A DNA stretch of 63,852 bases, from positions 1 to 63,852 of the forward strand of contig UCFC01000044.1 of assembly GCA_900471515.1 (NCBI GenBank), written 5' to 3'. Below, one piece after another: positions 8,069 to 15,637 of the stretch; positions within the stretch are counted from its first letter, which is position 1, and every line of letters starts with the position of its first letter. Position numbers and translations under genes: made by a program. The stretch is from Hyphomicrobiales bacterium. GTDB taxonomy: Bacteria; Pseudomonadota; Alphaproteobacteria; Rhizobiales; Rhizobiaceae. The notes below the pieces were generated by a model. It saw only the letters and a list, made by a program, of their open reading frames with translations. It was not told the origin of the DNA and searched no databases.

Positions 8069-8482
8069 TCAATCCACCCAGCCGTTACAGCGCGGGTGAC
8101 GGCGATACCAAAGCTCCGCTCGGAGCGCTTGGCCTTTGCCCCGGCGATCCAGCTCGTCCCAGGCCAGCTCCACAATGCGGTCCGCCTTGTGCGAATGGCC
8201 GAGGCACATGACCAGCAGGCCGACCCGCTCGATAAGATCGTCGGTCGAGAGATCTTCCCGCGCCTCAAGGCTCCGCAACCACACCTCGGCGTGGACCTCA
8301 GTGAGGATCTGGAAGTACGCGAAAGCGCCGGGGTGGCCGGACCTTGCCAGGAGGGCGAAGGCGTGGATCACGTCCAGCACCGACTCGTCGCTCTCCGAGA
8401 TGCCCAACAGCAGGCCCCGGTTCCACGCATCCAGCGGCTGGGGCAGCAAGACCTCAAGCAGTTGTAACGTGCCGGGCCGCAT
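8069..8482 (-). CDS. Mobile-element hypothetical protein
   Basis: A 137-aa mostly helical acidic protein with a Leu-rich centre (VLDVIHAFALLARSGHPGAF) and a basic end (YRRHPRCNGWVD). I do not recognise the family. Its ATG overlaps the stop of the preceding 97-aa gene in a TGATG arrangement, indicating translational coupling within the early operon. Confidence 0.6.
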   Translation of the reverse strand: MRPGTLQLLEVLLPQPLDAWNRGLLLGISESDESVLDVIHAFALLARSGHPGAFAYFQILTEVHAEVWLRSLEAREDLSTDDLIERVGLLVMCLGHSHKADRIVELAWDELDRRGKGQALRAELWYRRHPRCNGWVD

Positions 8483-8775
8483 CAGTTCGTCTTCGGCGGC
8501 AGCCGCTCATCGATGCCGAACGGCCCGCTTGAGGTGGACTCTTTGTAGAGGTCGATACGCGCCAACTCGATGGGCGAAATGGGCATCTTATGGGTGAGGT
8601 AATAGGCCGTAATCTCGCGATGCCCCCCGAGCCCTTTCTGCGCGATCAGGTCAACGACCTTTGCGTGCTCATCCGGCATCCGCTGCGCGGCCCAATCAAA
8701 GTTGGCCTTGGCTTTCGCCAGCTCTTCGGGGGTGAAGTTGGCCCGCGTCGAGGCCTCGAATTTCGGATTAGCCAT
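8482..8775 (-). CDS. Mobile-element hypothetical protein
   Basis: A 97-aa protein beginning MANPKFEASTRANFTPEELAK, helical and charged, ending LPPKTN. No known domain. Its start overlaps the end of the 67-aa gene upstream by 8 nt and its stop overlaps the 137-aa gene start by one base. The continuous overlaps from 8971 down to 5701 show one early transcription unit. Confidence 0.6.
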   Translation of the reverse strand: MANPKFEASTRANFTPEELAKAKANFDWAAQRMPDEHAKVVDLIAQKGLGGHREITAYYLTHKMPISPIELARIDLYKESTSSGPFGIDERLPPKTN

Positions 8776-8971
8776 GTTCTTTCTCCAGCGTGAGGGCGTG
8801 CCATGTCAGATCGCGCTGAGCCTCCAGCCCGCTCGGGCCATGCCGCACTGAATGGAACCCGAGGGACAGGATTTCGACCTCGGCCACGACTACGGGGATC
8901 ACCCCTCGCCGGAAGCGGTCGGCCACTTGCGCGGCCTGATCAATGCGGCTCTGCAATTCGTGTTTTTGCAT
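8768..8971 (-). CDS. Small mobile-element protein, unknown
   Basis: A 67-aa protein starting MQKHELQSRIDQAAQVADRF, with an amphipathic first helix and a beta-rich centre (VIPVVVAEVEILSLGF). The ATG at 8971 is chosen because AGGAG lies 9 nt before it; a longer frame upstream overlaps the HTH gene and has no such site. It is the second gene of the operon led by the AlpA-like protein. Confidence 0.6.
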   Translation of the reverse strand: MQKHELQSRIDQAAQVADRFRRGVIPVVVAEVEILSLGFHSVRHGPSGLEAQRDLTWHALTLEKEHG

Positions 8972-9021
8972 CTCACTTTCTCCTAGTTGGGCGCACCGAG
9001 AGCGCGCGGATTGTTGGGTGG

Positions 9022-9252
9022 TTAGGCGGCTTCGTGGGAGGGCGTTGATCGCTGTTCCGCCCAAGTCAGGAGGTCCCCCCACCGATAGAGAGGCCGACGA
9101 CCGAAACGCACGAAGGGAGGCCCGTCTCCGCGAGAGGCCATGCTGGCAAGCGTCGGCAGCGCAATGGGATATCCCGCAGCGCTCAGTGCCGCCGCCGCAT
9201 CCTTTCGCTGCAGTAAAGTATTTCTGTCCGAGGGAGGGATTTTATCGGTCAT
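9022..9252 (-). CDS. AlpA/excisionase-like helix-turn-helix protein
   Basis: The 76-aa protein is an HTH_17/AlpA-type DNA-binding protein. LLQRKDAAAALSAAGYPI gives the first helices. It then has TLASMASRGDGPPFVRFGRRPLYRW, where the recognition helix is followed by the small winged beta-hairpin with the family's G.GP.F...GR..Y pattern. Members act as excisionase or as activators of the integrase or early operon. The ATG at 9252 has GGAG 7 nt upstream. It lies at the head of the early operon, 410 bp from the integrase stop, facing an AT-rich control region. Confidence 0.8.
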   Translation of the reverse strand: MTDKIPPSDRNTLLQRKDAAAALSAAGYPIALPTLASMASRGDGPPFVRFGRRPLYRWGDLLTWAEQRSTPSHEAA

Positions 9253-9661
9253 TGTTTTGCTCCGATACCGAAATATACCCGACAATATTGTTCGATTTGC
9301 CGTACATTATTACAATATAGAAATATAAAATGCCTTCCCAGGCACCAGTAATTGTAAATTTCGGAATAATTACTTAGGGGGATTCCAGGCGTCCACAGGC
9401 GTCTGGCGCAACTTTTAATTGCGTACGGATCGAGACTTGTTTATTGGTCGCTTGCGCTGGGATGCGAGAGCAGGATGCTAAACGGCATGGCAGTCAGACT
9501 AGGGACTCAAGCGAAAAGCTGCGCGGCCACCTCGACCATACCGTTGCGTTTTGGAAGGGGCTGTATCTCGACTCCGTTCGGCTTTCGCGCCTTCCGACTC
9601 CTTCAAAAAGATATCGCCCCGACTCCGAAACCCGAGGCGACAGCTGGAGTCTTGACGTGGG
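9253..9661. promoter_or_regulatory. AT-rich control region of the element's early operon
   Basis: No gene is seen in these 409 bases. The first ~165 are very AT-rich and hold a perfect 10-bp palindrome, ACAATATTGT (9282-9291), and TATCGG/CCGATA inverted arms around the HTH start (9243-9267). This is the natural place for the early promoter and for binding of the AlpA-like protein. The remaining 240 bases have ordinary composition and several GACTCC words. I cannot assign a definite -10/-35 pair. Confidence 0.45.
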
Positions 9662-10765
9662 CTAGGCCGCGAGCGCCACTGGCTGTGAGCCGAACAACCT
9701 CGCCCGCTGCTCTTCCTTCGTCGGATTCAAGTACCGCATCAGCACGGCAACGGTCTTATGGCCCGACTGCCGCATGAGGGTGCGAAGGTCCGCCCCATTC
9801 GCGGCCATCCGGCTCAGCGCCTCGTGACGGAGGTCATGGATGCGAAGATCGGGGCAACCGGCATCAACGCGGATTTTCTGCCACTCGTGTTCCGCCGAGT
9901 TTTTCGTCATGGTGAAGACCGGCTCCCCGTCTCGCTTGCCCTCGGCCAGCGTCAGCAGCAGCCCGTAGGCTCGGTCCGAGAGCGCCACGTAGCGATGCTC
10001 GTTCCCCTTCACATTTTCCTCGGGAATGACGATGAAGCCGTGTTCCCGACGCACCCAGCCCGCCCGGATGCTGCGCGCCTCCCCTGCCCGCATCCCACTA
10101 TCCAGCAGGACCGGAAAGAGCGCTTGCCACTCCCGGCTTTGCCACGTGTCACCATGCAGAGACTGCCAGATGCGATCCTCCTCCCCAGGACGCAGTCTCC
10201 GTTCCCGCCCAGCACCCGGTTGGGGGATACCGCGCCGACGTTTCCGCAGTGAAGCAATTGGGTTTGAGATCGGAACGCCCTTCTCATGAATGAGCCACTC
10301 GTACACTGCCGAGATGGTGTTCAGGTTATTGCGGATGGTGGAGGCGGCTCGCCCCTTCTTCTTCCGCGCATCGCGATAAGACACGAAATCCTCGACCGAC
10401 ACCTCGCGAAGGGCTTTGCGGGCGAAGGGCTGCCGAGCCAGCATGTTGAGCATGGTGACCTCCTGGGCCTCACCCTTCTTCTCGGGCGTCACCTTATCCC
10501 GGTACTCTTCGAGGGCCTTCTTAAGTGGCCGGTCAAGATAAACGCTCGTCGCTTGAGGCTTCGGTTCGCTCGTCGCCTTTTCCAGCCGGGGGTCGGTCCA
10601 CGTGCCGAGACGCATGGCGGACTCTGTGGCATCGATCCACGTTTGCGCCGCCCGTTTAGATTTGAAGGTGTTCGAGATCGACCGCGATTTGCAGGGTCCC
10701 TTGAAGTTTTCGGGCACTCGCGCCGTGACCGTCCACTTCCCAGCCCTCTTCGTAATGCTCGCCAT
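9662..10765 (-). CDS. int: Tyrosine recombinase (phage-type integrase)
   Basis: The 367-aa protein has an N-terminal AP2/arm-type DNA-binding region (GKWTVTARVPENFKG..), a SAM-like core-binding domain (residues ~85-180), and a catalytic domain. The catalytic residues are visible: Arg in SGMRAGEARSIR, the HDLRHEALSR box (His and Arg), His in GHKTVAVL, and the Tyr nucleophile in MRYLNPT. It inserts and excises the element at the 3' end of tRNA-Ser(UGA), whose partial copy lies about 75 bp upstream of its start. Two ATGTTGCAG repeats just before the start may be integrase-binding sites. Confidence 0.93.
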   Translation of the reverse strand: MASITKRAGKWTVTARVPENFKGPCKSRSISNTFKSKRAAQTWIDATESAMRLGTWTDPRLEKATSEPKPQATSVYLDRPLKKALEEYRDKVTPEKKGEAQEVTMLNMLARQPFARKALREVSVEDFVSYRDARKKKGRAASTIRNNLNTISAVYEWLIHEKGVPISNPIASLRKRRRGIPQPGAGRERRLRPGEEDRIWQSLHGDTWQSREWQALFPVLLDSGMRAGEARSIRAGWVRREHGFIVIPEENVKGNEHRYVALSDRAYGLLLTLAEGKRDGEPVFTMTKNSAEHEWQKIRVDAGCPDLRIHDLRHEALSRMAANGADLRTLMRQSGHKTVAVLMRYLNPTKEEQRARLFGSQPVALAA

Positions 10766-10840
10766 TTCCGCTCCGCTTTCTGCAACATAGCTGCAACATT
10801 GGGTTCGGAGCGTGAAAACGTGCTTTTATCTCAACGGCTT

Positions 10841-10904
10841 ACCACCGGTCTTGAAAACCGGCGTGCGGGAAACCGTACCGTGGGTTCGAATCCCACCTCT
10901 TCCG
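10841..10904 (+). other. tRNA-Ser(UGA) 3'-half copy: attachment site
   Basis: The anticodon stem-loop (CCGGT, CTTGAAA, ACCGG; anticodon TGA at 10852-10854), a long variable arm, a perfect T-arm (GTGGG, TTCGAAT, CCCAC) and the 3' acceptor strand CTCTTCC plus G are all present. The 5' acceptor strand and D-arm are absent, and no encoded CCA follows, so this is not a working tRNA gene. It marks the right junction. The intact tRNA should lie left of the window. Confidence 0.8.
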
Positions 10905-11576
10905 GATCCATTCTATTGAATAGATTGCACATTTTCCATCGCGCCCATCAAGCGACATCCGGCTGGCCTACAACCCAGTCGACGCCGTTCTGCAACACTG
11001 TCGCAACTGTCTCGATAGGAGCGAACGGGCCGTGAGAGGCCGCACCAGCCCCTGCCCTGGGATATTGTTCAGGTGACGGTTCGAAAGAATCTCGCATAAT
11101 TTGCAAGGGTGGTTGCGACGAGCAAAGCAAGACCTGGCTGATGACAACCATTCGAAATGGAGCGCCGGCGACCTCTCGAGACGACTCACCGCTTGGAGGT
11201 TGAGGGGGACGGACCATCTTCTTCTCCCGCGCCGGCAAGTGACAATGTAGGCGAGGGCAGCGAAGATCACAATCTGGTCGATCTCGAGGGCGTCGATGCG
11301 CTGCCGCTCATCGAAGAAAGCCGAGTTGCAAAGAAGGGTGAGGCGGGCGGCTTCCTGATGGCGAAGCCGGCGCCCTCGCCCCTTGCGCAACAGAGGATCT
11401 GCATCGGCTAATCCGATGGAATCAGTTCAGGCTGCTCTCGCCGAATCCTGTTTCGTTGCCGCTCGGATTTGAGCTAGGCTCGGCCGACGATACCGAGAGC
11501 CGGATTGCGTTGTCGGGGCGGGCTGAAATTCGGCCGGAGACCCCTCCCCGCAGCCGGACGACGAGAGGGGAGTTGC
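10905..11576. other. Noncoding chromosomal flank of the element
   Basis: I see no supported gene in these 672 bases; the open frames here lack a ribosome binding site and family resemblance. At 10989-11006 is a TTCTGCAACA-type motif resembling the pair at 10788-10799 on the other side of the attachment copy. This suggests decayed remains of an earlier insertion at the same tRNA. Confidence 0.4.
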
Positions 11577-12689
11577 ATGGCGGAGGTACTGGACCTCGAC
11601 TGCGTCGTCGTGGGCGGTGGGGTCGTGGGGCTTGCGGTGGCGCGCGAAATTGCCATCGGCGGCCGCGAGGTGGTTCTTCTCGAAGCGGAGCCGACGACCG
11701 GCAGCGTCACGTCGGCCCGCAACAGCGAGGTCATCCATGCCGGGCTCTACTATGCCACCGGCAGTTTGAAGGCAGAGCTGTGCGTGGCCGGAAAGCGCAT
11801 GCTCTACGACTATTGCCGGCTGCGAAGCGTCCCGCACAGGAATTGCGGCAAGCTTGTCGTTGCCGCAAGCGAGGCGGAACTTGGCTACCTCGAAAAGCTT
11901 TCCCGGCAGGCTCGCGCAAATGGCGTGGAAGACTGCTATCTCATCGATGCGGCGGAGCTGACCCGCAGGGAGCCCCAGATCCGAGGCTTTGCAGCGCTCG
12001 TCTCTCCCTCGACGGGGCTCATCGACAGTCACGGCCTGATGCAGGCTTACACGGCCGATATCGAGGCCAATGGCGGAGCCGTCGTCTGCAATTCTCCCGT
12101 TGTCGAAGGCGAATTGGTTGCGGACAGGGTTCGCCTTTCCGTCGGCGGCCGCGATCCGGCCATAATCGAAGCGCGGCTTGTGGTAAATGCCGCCGGTCTG
12201 AACGCATGGGCGCTGTCCGGGAGCCTGCTGGGCCTGAATGCGGGCACGATCCCGCCCCGTCACTATGCCAAGGGATGCTATTTCGCGCTGACGGGCCGCG
12301 CGCCCGCGACGCAGCTGATCTACCCGGTTCCCGAACCCGGCGGCCTCGGCGTGCACCTGACACTCGATCTTGCGGGCCAGGCGCGTTTCGGTCCCGACGT
12401 GGAATGGGTGGAGGCGATCGATTATGACGTCGATCCGGTCCGCGCCGAAAAATTCTATTCCGCAATCCGCCGCTACTGGCCCGATCTGGCGGACGGGGCG
12501 CTGCAGCCTGCCTATGCAGGCATCCGTCCGAAAATCGCCGGGCCGGACGCCGGCGGCGGCGGTGATTTCGTGATCCAGGGGCCGCAACAGACGGGTCATC
12601 CCGCCTATCTGGCGCTCTACGGAATAGAAAGCCCTGGCCTCACCGCCTCGCTCGCCATAGCGCAGAAGGTGGCGCAGCTTGCCGCATAA
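11577..12689 (+). CDS. FAD-dependent oxidoreductase, L-2-hydroxyglutarate oxidase-like
   Basis: The 370-aa protein is a DAO-fold flavoenzyme. The Rossmann motif VVVGGGVVGLAVAREI near the N-terminus binds FAD, followed by VVLLEAE. ARNSEVIHAGLYY and HRNCGKLVVA are typical of the LhgO/YgaF group, which oxidises L-2-hydroxyglutarate to 2-oxoglutarate. The C-terminal YLALYGIESPGLTASLAIA closes the FAD site. The ATG at 11577 puts the Rossmann fold at residue ~8. It stands alone in front of a convergent flagellin gene. The exact substrate is inferred from the family. Confidence 0.8.
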   Translation: MAEVLDLDCVVVGGGVVGLAVAREIAIGGREVVLLEAEPTTGSVTSARNSEVIHAGLYYATGSLKAELCVAGKRMLYDYCRLRSVPHRNCGKLVVAASEAELGYLEKLSRQARANGVEDCYLIDAAELTRREPQIRGFAALVSPSTGLIDSHGLMQAYTADIEANGGAVVCNSPVVEGELVADRVRLSVGGRDPAIIEARLVVNAAGLNAWALSGSLLGLNAGTIPPRHYAKGCYFALTGRAPATQLIYPVPEPGGLGVHLTLDLAGQARFGPDVEWVEAIDYDVDPVRAEKFYSAIRRYWPDLADGALQPAYAGIRPKIAGPDAGGGGDFVIQGPQQTGHPAYLALYGIESPGLTASLAIAQKVAQLAA

Positions 12690-12771
12690 GACAACGCGTT
12701 CTTCCAGACCTGCCGGATTGGCGACGATTGAACGGGATATGTGCCTTCGGCTCGGATGAGGCCGGGCCGTC

Positions 12772-14457
12772 CTACTGGAACAGCGTGAGCACGTTCTGCT
12801 GCGCGCCATTGGCGATCCACAGCGATTGCCGGGCGAGCTGCTGCTGGGTCTGCAGGGCCGTCAGCCGCGAGGATTCCTCTTCCATGTCGGCATCGACAAG
12901 CCGCCCGATGCCGCTTGCGACGGAATCCTGCAGGGTATCGACGAAATCGTCCTGCATGTTGAGGCGCTTGCCGATATCGCCCAGATAGCTCGCGGCCCGG
13001 ATGACCTTCTGATCCATCATGTCGATACCGCCGATGTAGTTCTGCAGGTCGTTGGCGGGGTTTGTGATATCGATGCCGGTAATGTCGAAATTGGGGGCAA
13101 AGCCGATATTGTCGCTGACGCCGAACAGATGAATTGCCGATCGGGTTGCCCCCTTGTCGGGATAGAGCGCCGGATCCGCCTGAAGGACGATGTCGGTGCC
13201 TGCTGCGGCAACCTGTACGCCGCTTCCGGCAAGCACGGCGCTCAGCACGCGCGCATAGTCGCCGGCGGTATTGATCTTCCCGTCACTGGTGCCGAGGACG
13301 CTATCGACGAGGTTTCGGTCGATGGTCACGTTTTTCACAGGCCCGCTGTTGGTCTGCACGCTGAAGGAAAATTTGACGTCGCGATGAACGAAGAAGGGAC
13401 CGGCAAATGTGAACGGATAGCTCGCGACCGTACCGTCCTGCCGTTGGGCCGGTGGAGCGCCGAGCCCGAAATTATAGCCGCCGGCAACCGTCGAATTCAC
13501 GTTCGAAACGACCATGCTCGATTGGCTGGCGCCCGGAATTTCGCCGCTGGTGAAGATGAGTTCCCCCGCGGAGGCAACGACGCTGCCTGGCGACCAGCTC
13601 ATGTTGGACATGGCCGCGCGGATGACCGCGGCAAGATCGTCGGCGGTGTTGATCATGCCGTTGCTCGTGCCCAGCGTGGAGTCGATCGTGTTCTTGTCGA
13701 TCGTGACCCTGCGTGTCTCCGCACCGTCGACCGTGAGATCGAAGGTCATGCTGTCCGTTGCCGTGAAGGCGGCGGTGCTTGGGTCGGGCAGGAAATTCGG
13801 GCCGAAGAACCAGAAGAGGCTGAAGCCCCTTTGGCCGGTTCCGACAAAGTCGGCATTTCTCAATCCGCCGATGAGGCCAAGCGATTTCTCGTCGGCCTGC
13901 AGCAGCCCTCCCCCGGTCGAGTTGAAAAGCGTCAGCTGCGTCAGGTCGACATCGGTGGTCCCGACGCCGACGCTGCCGTCGGCCCCGCGAAGGAGGGCGG
14001 AAACGATGCTCTTGTCATATCTGCTCATCGCATCGAGGCCGGAAATATCGGTGTTCAGCCAGTTCTCGCCGGAGAAGGAGGCTGACCCGGCCGTGGCCAC
14101 AAGCCTTCCGCTCAGCGCATCGAGCTCCTCCTGGATCTTGGTCCTGTCGGCGCTCTTTTCGGTTGCCGCAATCAGTTTGGCTTTCATGTCGCCGATAATG
14201 TCGACGATCGAGGCGAGAGCCGACGAACTCGTATCGACCAGTGCCTCGCCGAGGCCCAGCGCGTCGGACACTGCCGAAAGGCTTCTGTTGTCCATGCGCA
14301 TCGTGGTTGCGACAGACCAATAGGCCGCATTGTCGGACGCCTTGGCGATGCGCAGGCCGCTCGAAACTCTGTTCTGCGTCGAGTAGAGATCCGCCGTCAC
14401 GGACCGGAGGGTTTGTAACGCCGCAATGCTGGAGTAATTGGTGTTGATAGAAGACAT
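12772..14457 (-). CDS. Flagellin, long variant
   Basis: The 561-aa protein has the conserved D0/D1 ends of flagellins: N-terminal SSINTNYSSIAALQTLRSV..QNRVSSGLRI, C-terminal DMEEESSRLTALQTQQQLARQSL and a final VLTLFQ. It is longer than the roughly 320-400 residues usual for rhizobial flagellins. The extra middle contains two related segments, TIDKNTIDSTLGTSNGMINTA and TIDRNLVDSVLGTSDGKINTA, each resembling a flagellin hook IN repeat. The ATG at 14457 is chosen because rhizobial flagellins begin at this motif. No other motility gene is within the window, so this is an orphan copy. Confidence 0.9.
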   Translation of the reverse strand: MSSINTNYSSIAALQTLRSVTADLYSTQNRVSSGLRIAKASDNAAYWSVATTMRMDNRSLSAVSDALGLGEALVDTSSSALASIVDIIGDMKAKLIAATEKSADRTKIQEELDALSGRLVATAGSASFSGENWLNTDISGLDAMSRYDKSIVSALLRGADGSVGVGTTDVDLTQLTLFNSTGGGLLQADEKSLGLIGGLRNADFVGTGQRGFSLFWFFGPNFLPDPSTAAFTATDSMTFDLTVDGAETRRVTIDKNTIDSTLGTSNGMINTADDLAAVIRAAMSNMSWSPGSVVASAGELIFTSGEIPGASQSSMVVSNVNSTVAGGYNFGLGAPPAQRQDGTVASYPFTFAGPFFVHRDVKFSFSVQTNSGPVKNVTIDRNLVDSVLGTSDGKINTAGDYARVLSAVLAGSGVQVAAAGTDIVLQADPALYPDKGATRSAIHLFGVSDNIGFAPNFDITGIDITNPANDLQNYIGGIDMMDQKVIRAASYLGDIGKRLNMQDDFVDTLQDSVASGIGRLVDADMEEESSRLTALQTQQQLARQSLWIANGAQQNVLTLFQ

Positions 14458-14817
14458 ATGCGGCCTGAAATACGAGAAACAGCAAGGTCGATGAATCGAT
14501 CTTCTTGAGACTTTGTTAGCCATGAATTGACGTCAGGTTAGGTTAATCCTGCGTAAAGGGAGGCGCGAAATCTCGGATTGTTTTTACCGTTGCCTGTACT
14601 TTTATTGGTCTTTCTTGCGCCCGCGCATTTTCATCGAAAGACACTCTTTTCGTGCCGCCGCGAAAGGGTTTGTCGCCTGATATTGCGGATCGCCGCTCGC
14701 GCCTTTGCCGCGCCCGACATCCTGCCTATCCCCCGACATCGCTAAGTCGCTGCCCTCGCGGAACTTTTTTCGGTTGTGCGCGTTTAATCCCTCGTTTTTC
14801 CCAGGAGGGAGCTTGCC
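14458..14817. other. Divergent promoter region between flagellin and glsB-like genes
   Basis: These 360 bases hold no gene that I can support. The left part is the AT-rich leader of the flagellin gene. The right end carries the EcfG-type promoter listed separately and the AGGAGGGA ribosome binding site of the GlsB-like protein. Confidence 0.5.
14760..14784 (+). promoter_or_regulatory. EcfG (RpoE2)-type general stress promoter
   Basis: GGAAC at 14760-14764 and CGTT at 14781-14784 are separated by exactly 16 bases, matching the alphaproteobacterial general stress consensus GGAAC-N16/17-CGTT. It lies 34 bp before the GlsB-like start and reads into it. Confidence 0.7.
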
Positions 14818-15072
14818 ATGGAAAACGAAGGTGTAGGTTGGATTGCAGCCATCATTATCGGCGGTTTCGCCGGATGGCTGGCGGAGAAGTTCATGCACAG
14901 CAATATGGGCGTGTTCATGAACATAATACTTGGCATCATAGGCGCGATCGTCGCCAACTGGATTCTCGCTATCCTCAATATCCAGCCGCTGACCGGCTGG
15001 CTCGGATACCTGATCACGGGTTTTGTCGGGGCATGTATCCTGATCGCGCTCGGACGCCTCGTCCGCCGCTGA
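14818..15072 (+). CDS. GlsB/YeaQ/YmgE family stress membrane protein
   Basis: The 84-aa protein is an integral membrane protein of the transglycosylase-associated (GlsB/YeaQ) family. It has three hydrophobic spans with Gly-rich faces: GWIAAIIIGGFAGWLAEKF, FMNIILGIIGAIVANWIL and LGYLITGFVGACILIALG. The GGFAGWLA and NIILGIIGA motifs are characteristic. Its ribosome binding site AGGAGGGA is strong. The EcfG-type promoter upstream fits a stress-response role, and the next gene to the right (DUF883) has the same promoter type in the opposite direction. The biochemical role is unknown across the family. Confidence 0.9.
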   Translation: MENEGVGWIAAIIIGGFAGWLAEKFMHSNMGVFMNIILGIIGAIVANWILAILNIQPLTGWLGYLITGFVGACILIALGRLVRR

Positions 15073-15108
15073 CCTGACACGGAAAAGATTGTCGGCAAAG
15101 ACTGAAAG

Positions 15109-15135
15109 GCCGGGCGCCACGCGTCCGGCTTTTTT
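15109..15135. terminator. Intrinsic terminator between glsB-like and DUF883 genes
   Basis: GCCGG/CCGGC outer arms with an inner GCG/CGC form a GC-rich hairpin followed on the plus strand by six T. It ends the GlsB-like transcript and lies just past the stop of the convergent DUF883 gene. Confidence 0.75.
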
Positions 15136-15138
15136 CGT

Positions 15139-15420
15139 CTACCGGCGGCTGAGAAGGCCGAAGAGATAGGCGACACCCGCCGTAATGGCGATCGCCGTCA
15201 ATGGCTCTTCACGCACTTTGTCGCGCACGCGCTCGGTCATGACGGAGGCTTCGTCGGCCACTGCGGTCCTGGCGCCCTGCCCGAGCGCGATCACGCTCTC
15301 CGAAAGGCGGGCCAGGTCCTCGCGCAGCGCAGCAACCTGCGCGGACAGATCTTCGGCGGCAACTTCCGCCTTGACGCGCGCAGCGGTGGATTCGGCGGAA
15401 GCGGTTTTCAGTTCGGCCAT
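15139..15420 (-). CDS. DUF883 (ElaB/YqjD-like) membrane-anchored stress protein
   Basis: A 93-aa protein made of a long amphipathic helix (residues ~5-65, heptad-like Leu/Val/Ala positions). It ends in a C-terminal hydrophobic segment, PLTAIAITAGVAYLFGLLSRR, the typical tail of ElaB/YqjD/DUF883 proteins that bind ribosomes or act under stress. The ATG at 15420 follows CAGGAG. An EcfG-type promoter with 17-base spacing is found upstream, so stationary-phase or general stress induction is likely. Confidence 0.85.
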   Translation of the reverse strand: MAELKTASAESTAARVKAEVAAEDLSAQVAALREDLARLSESVIALGQGARTAVADEASVMTERVRDKVREEPLTAIAITAGVAYLFGLLSRR

Positions 15421-15451
15421 GGTCTGCTCCTGTTTGATGGAATGCCGCTTC

Positions 15452-15477
15452 AACGACATGAAGGCTGGAAAGGTTCC
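15452..15477 (-). promoter_or_regulatory. EcfG (RpoE2)-type promoter for DUF883 gene
   Basis: On the minus strand GGAAC (15477-15473) and CGTT (15455-15452) are 17 bases apart, matching GGAAC-N16/17-CGTT. It lies about 30 bp upstream of the DUF883 start. Confidence 0.7.
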
Positions 15478-15637
15478 GCAATCCGGCATCTTTTGTCTCC
15501 CGCGCAAGCCTCGCGAAGGCGTGTGCGGACCCTGCAAGCTTTTCGTGCGACAAGCCTTCATTTCCGCGCAGCTTTGTTTTATGGAACGACGAATGTCTGC
15601 CCTTCCGGGCCAATGATAATGCGAGGTTTGCGTTTCC

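Noticed and set aside
10790..10904. Complete tRNA-Ser gene
   Set aside because: The 5' acceptor strand and D-arm are absent, so only the 3' half is present.
10968..11390. 140-aa open frame in the flank of the element
   Set aside because: No ribosome binding site, odd composition and no recognisable domain.
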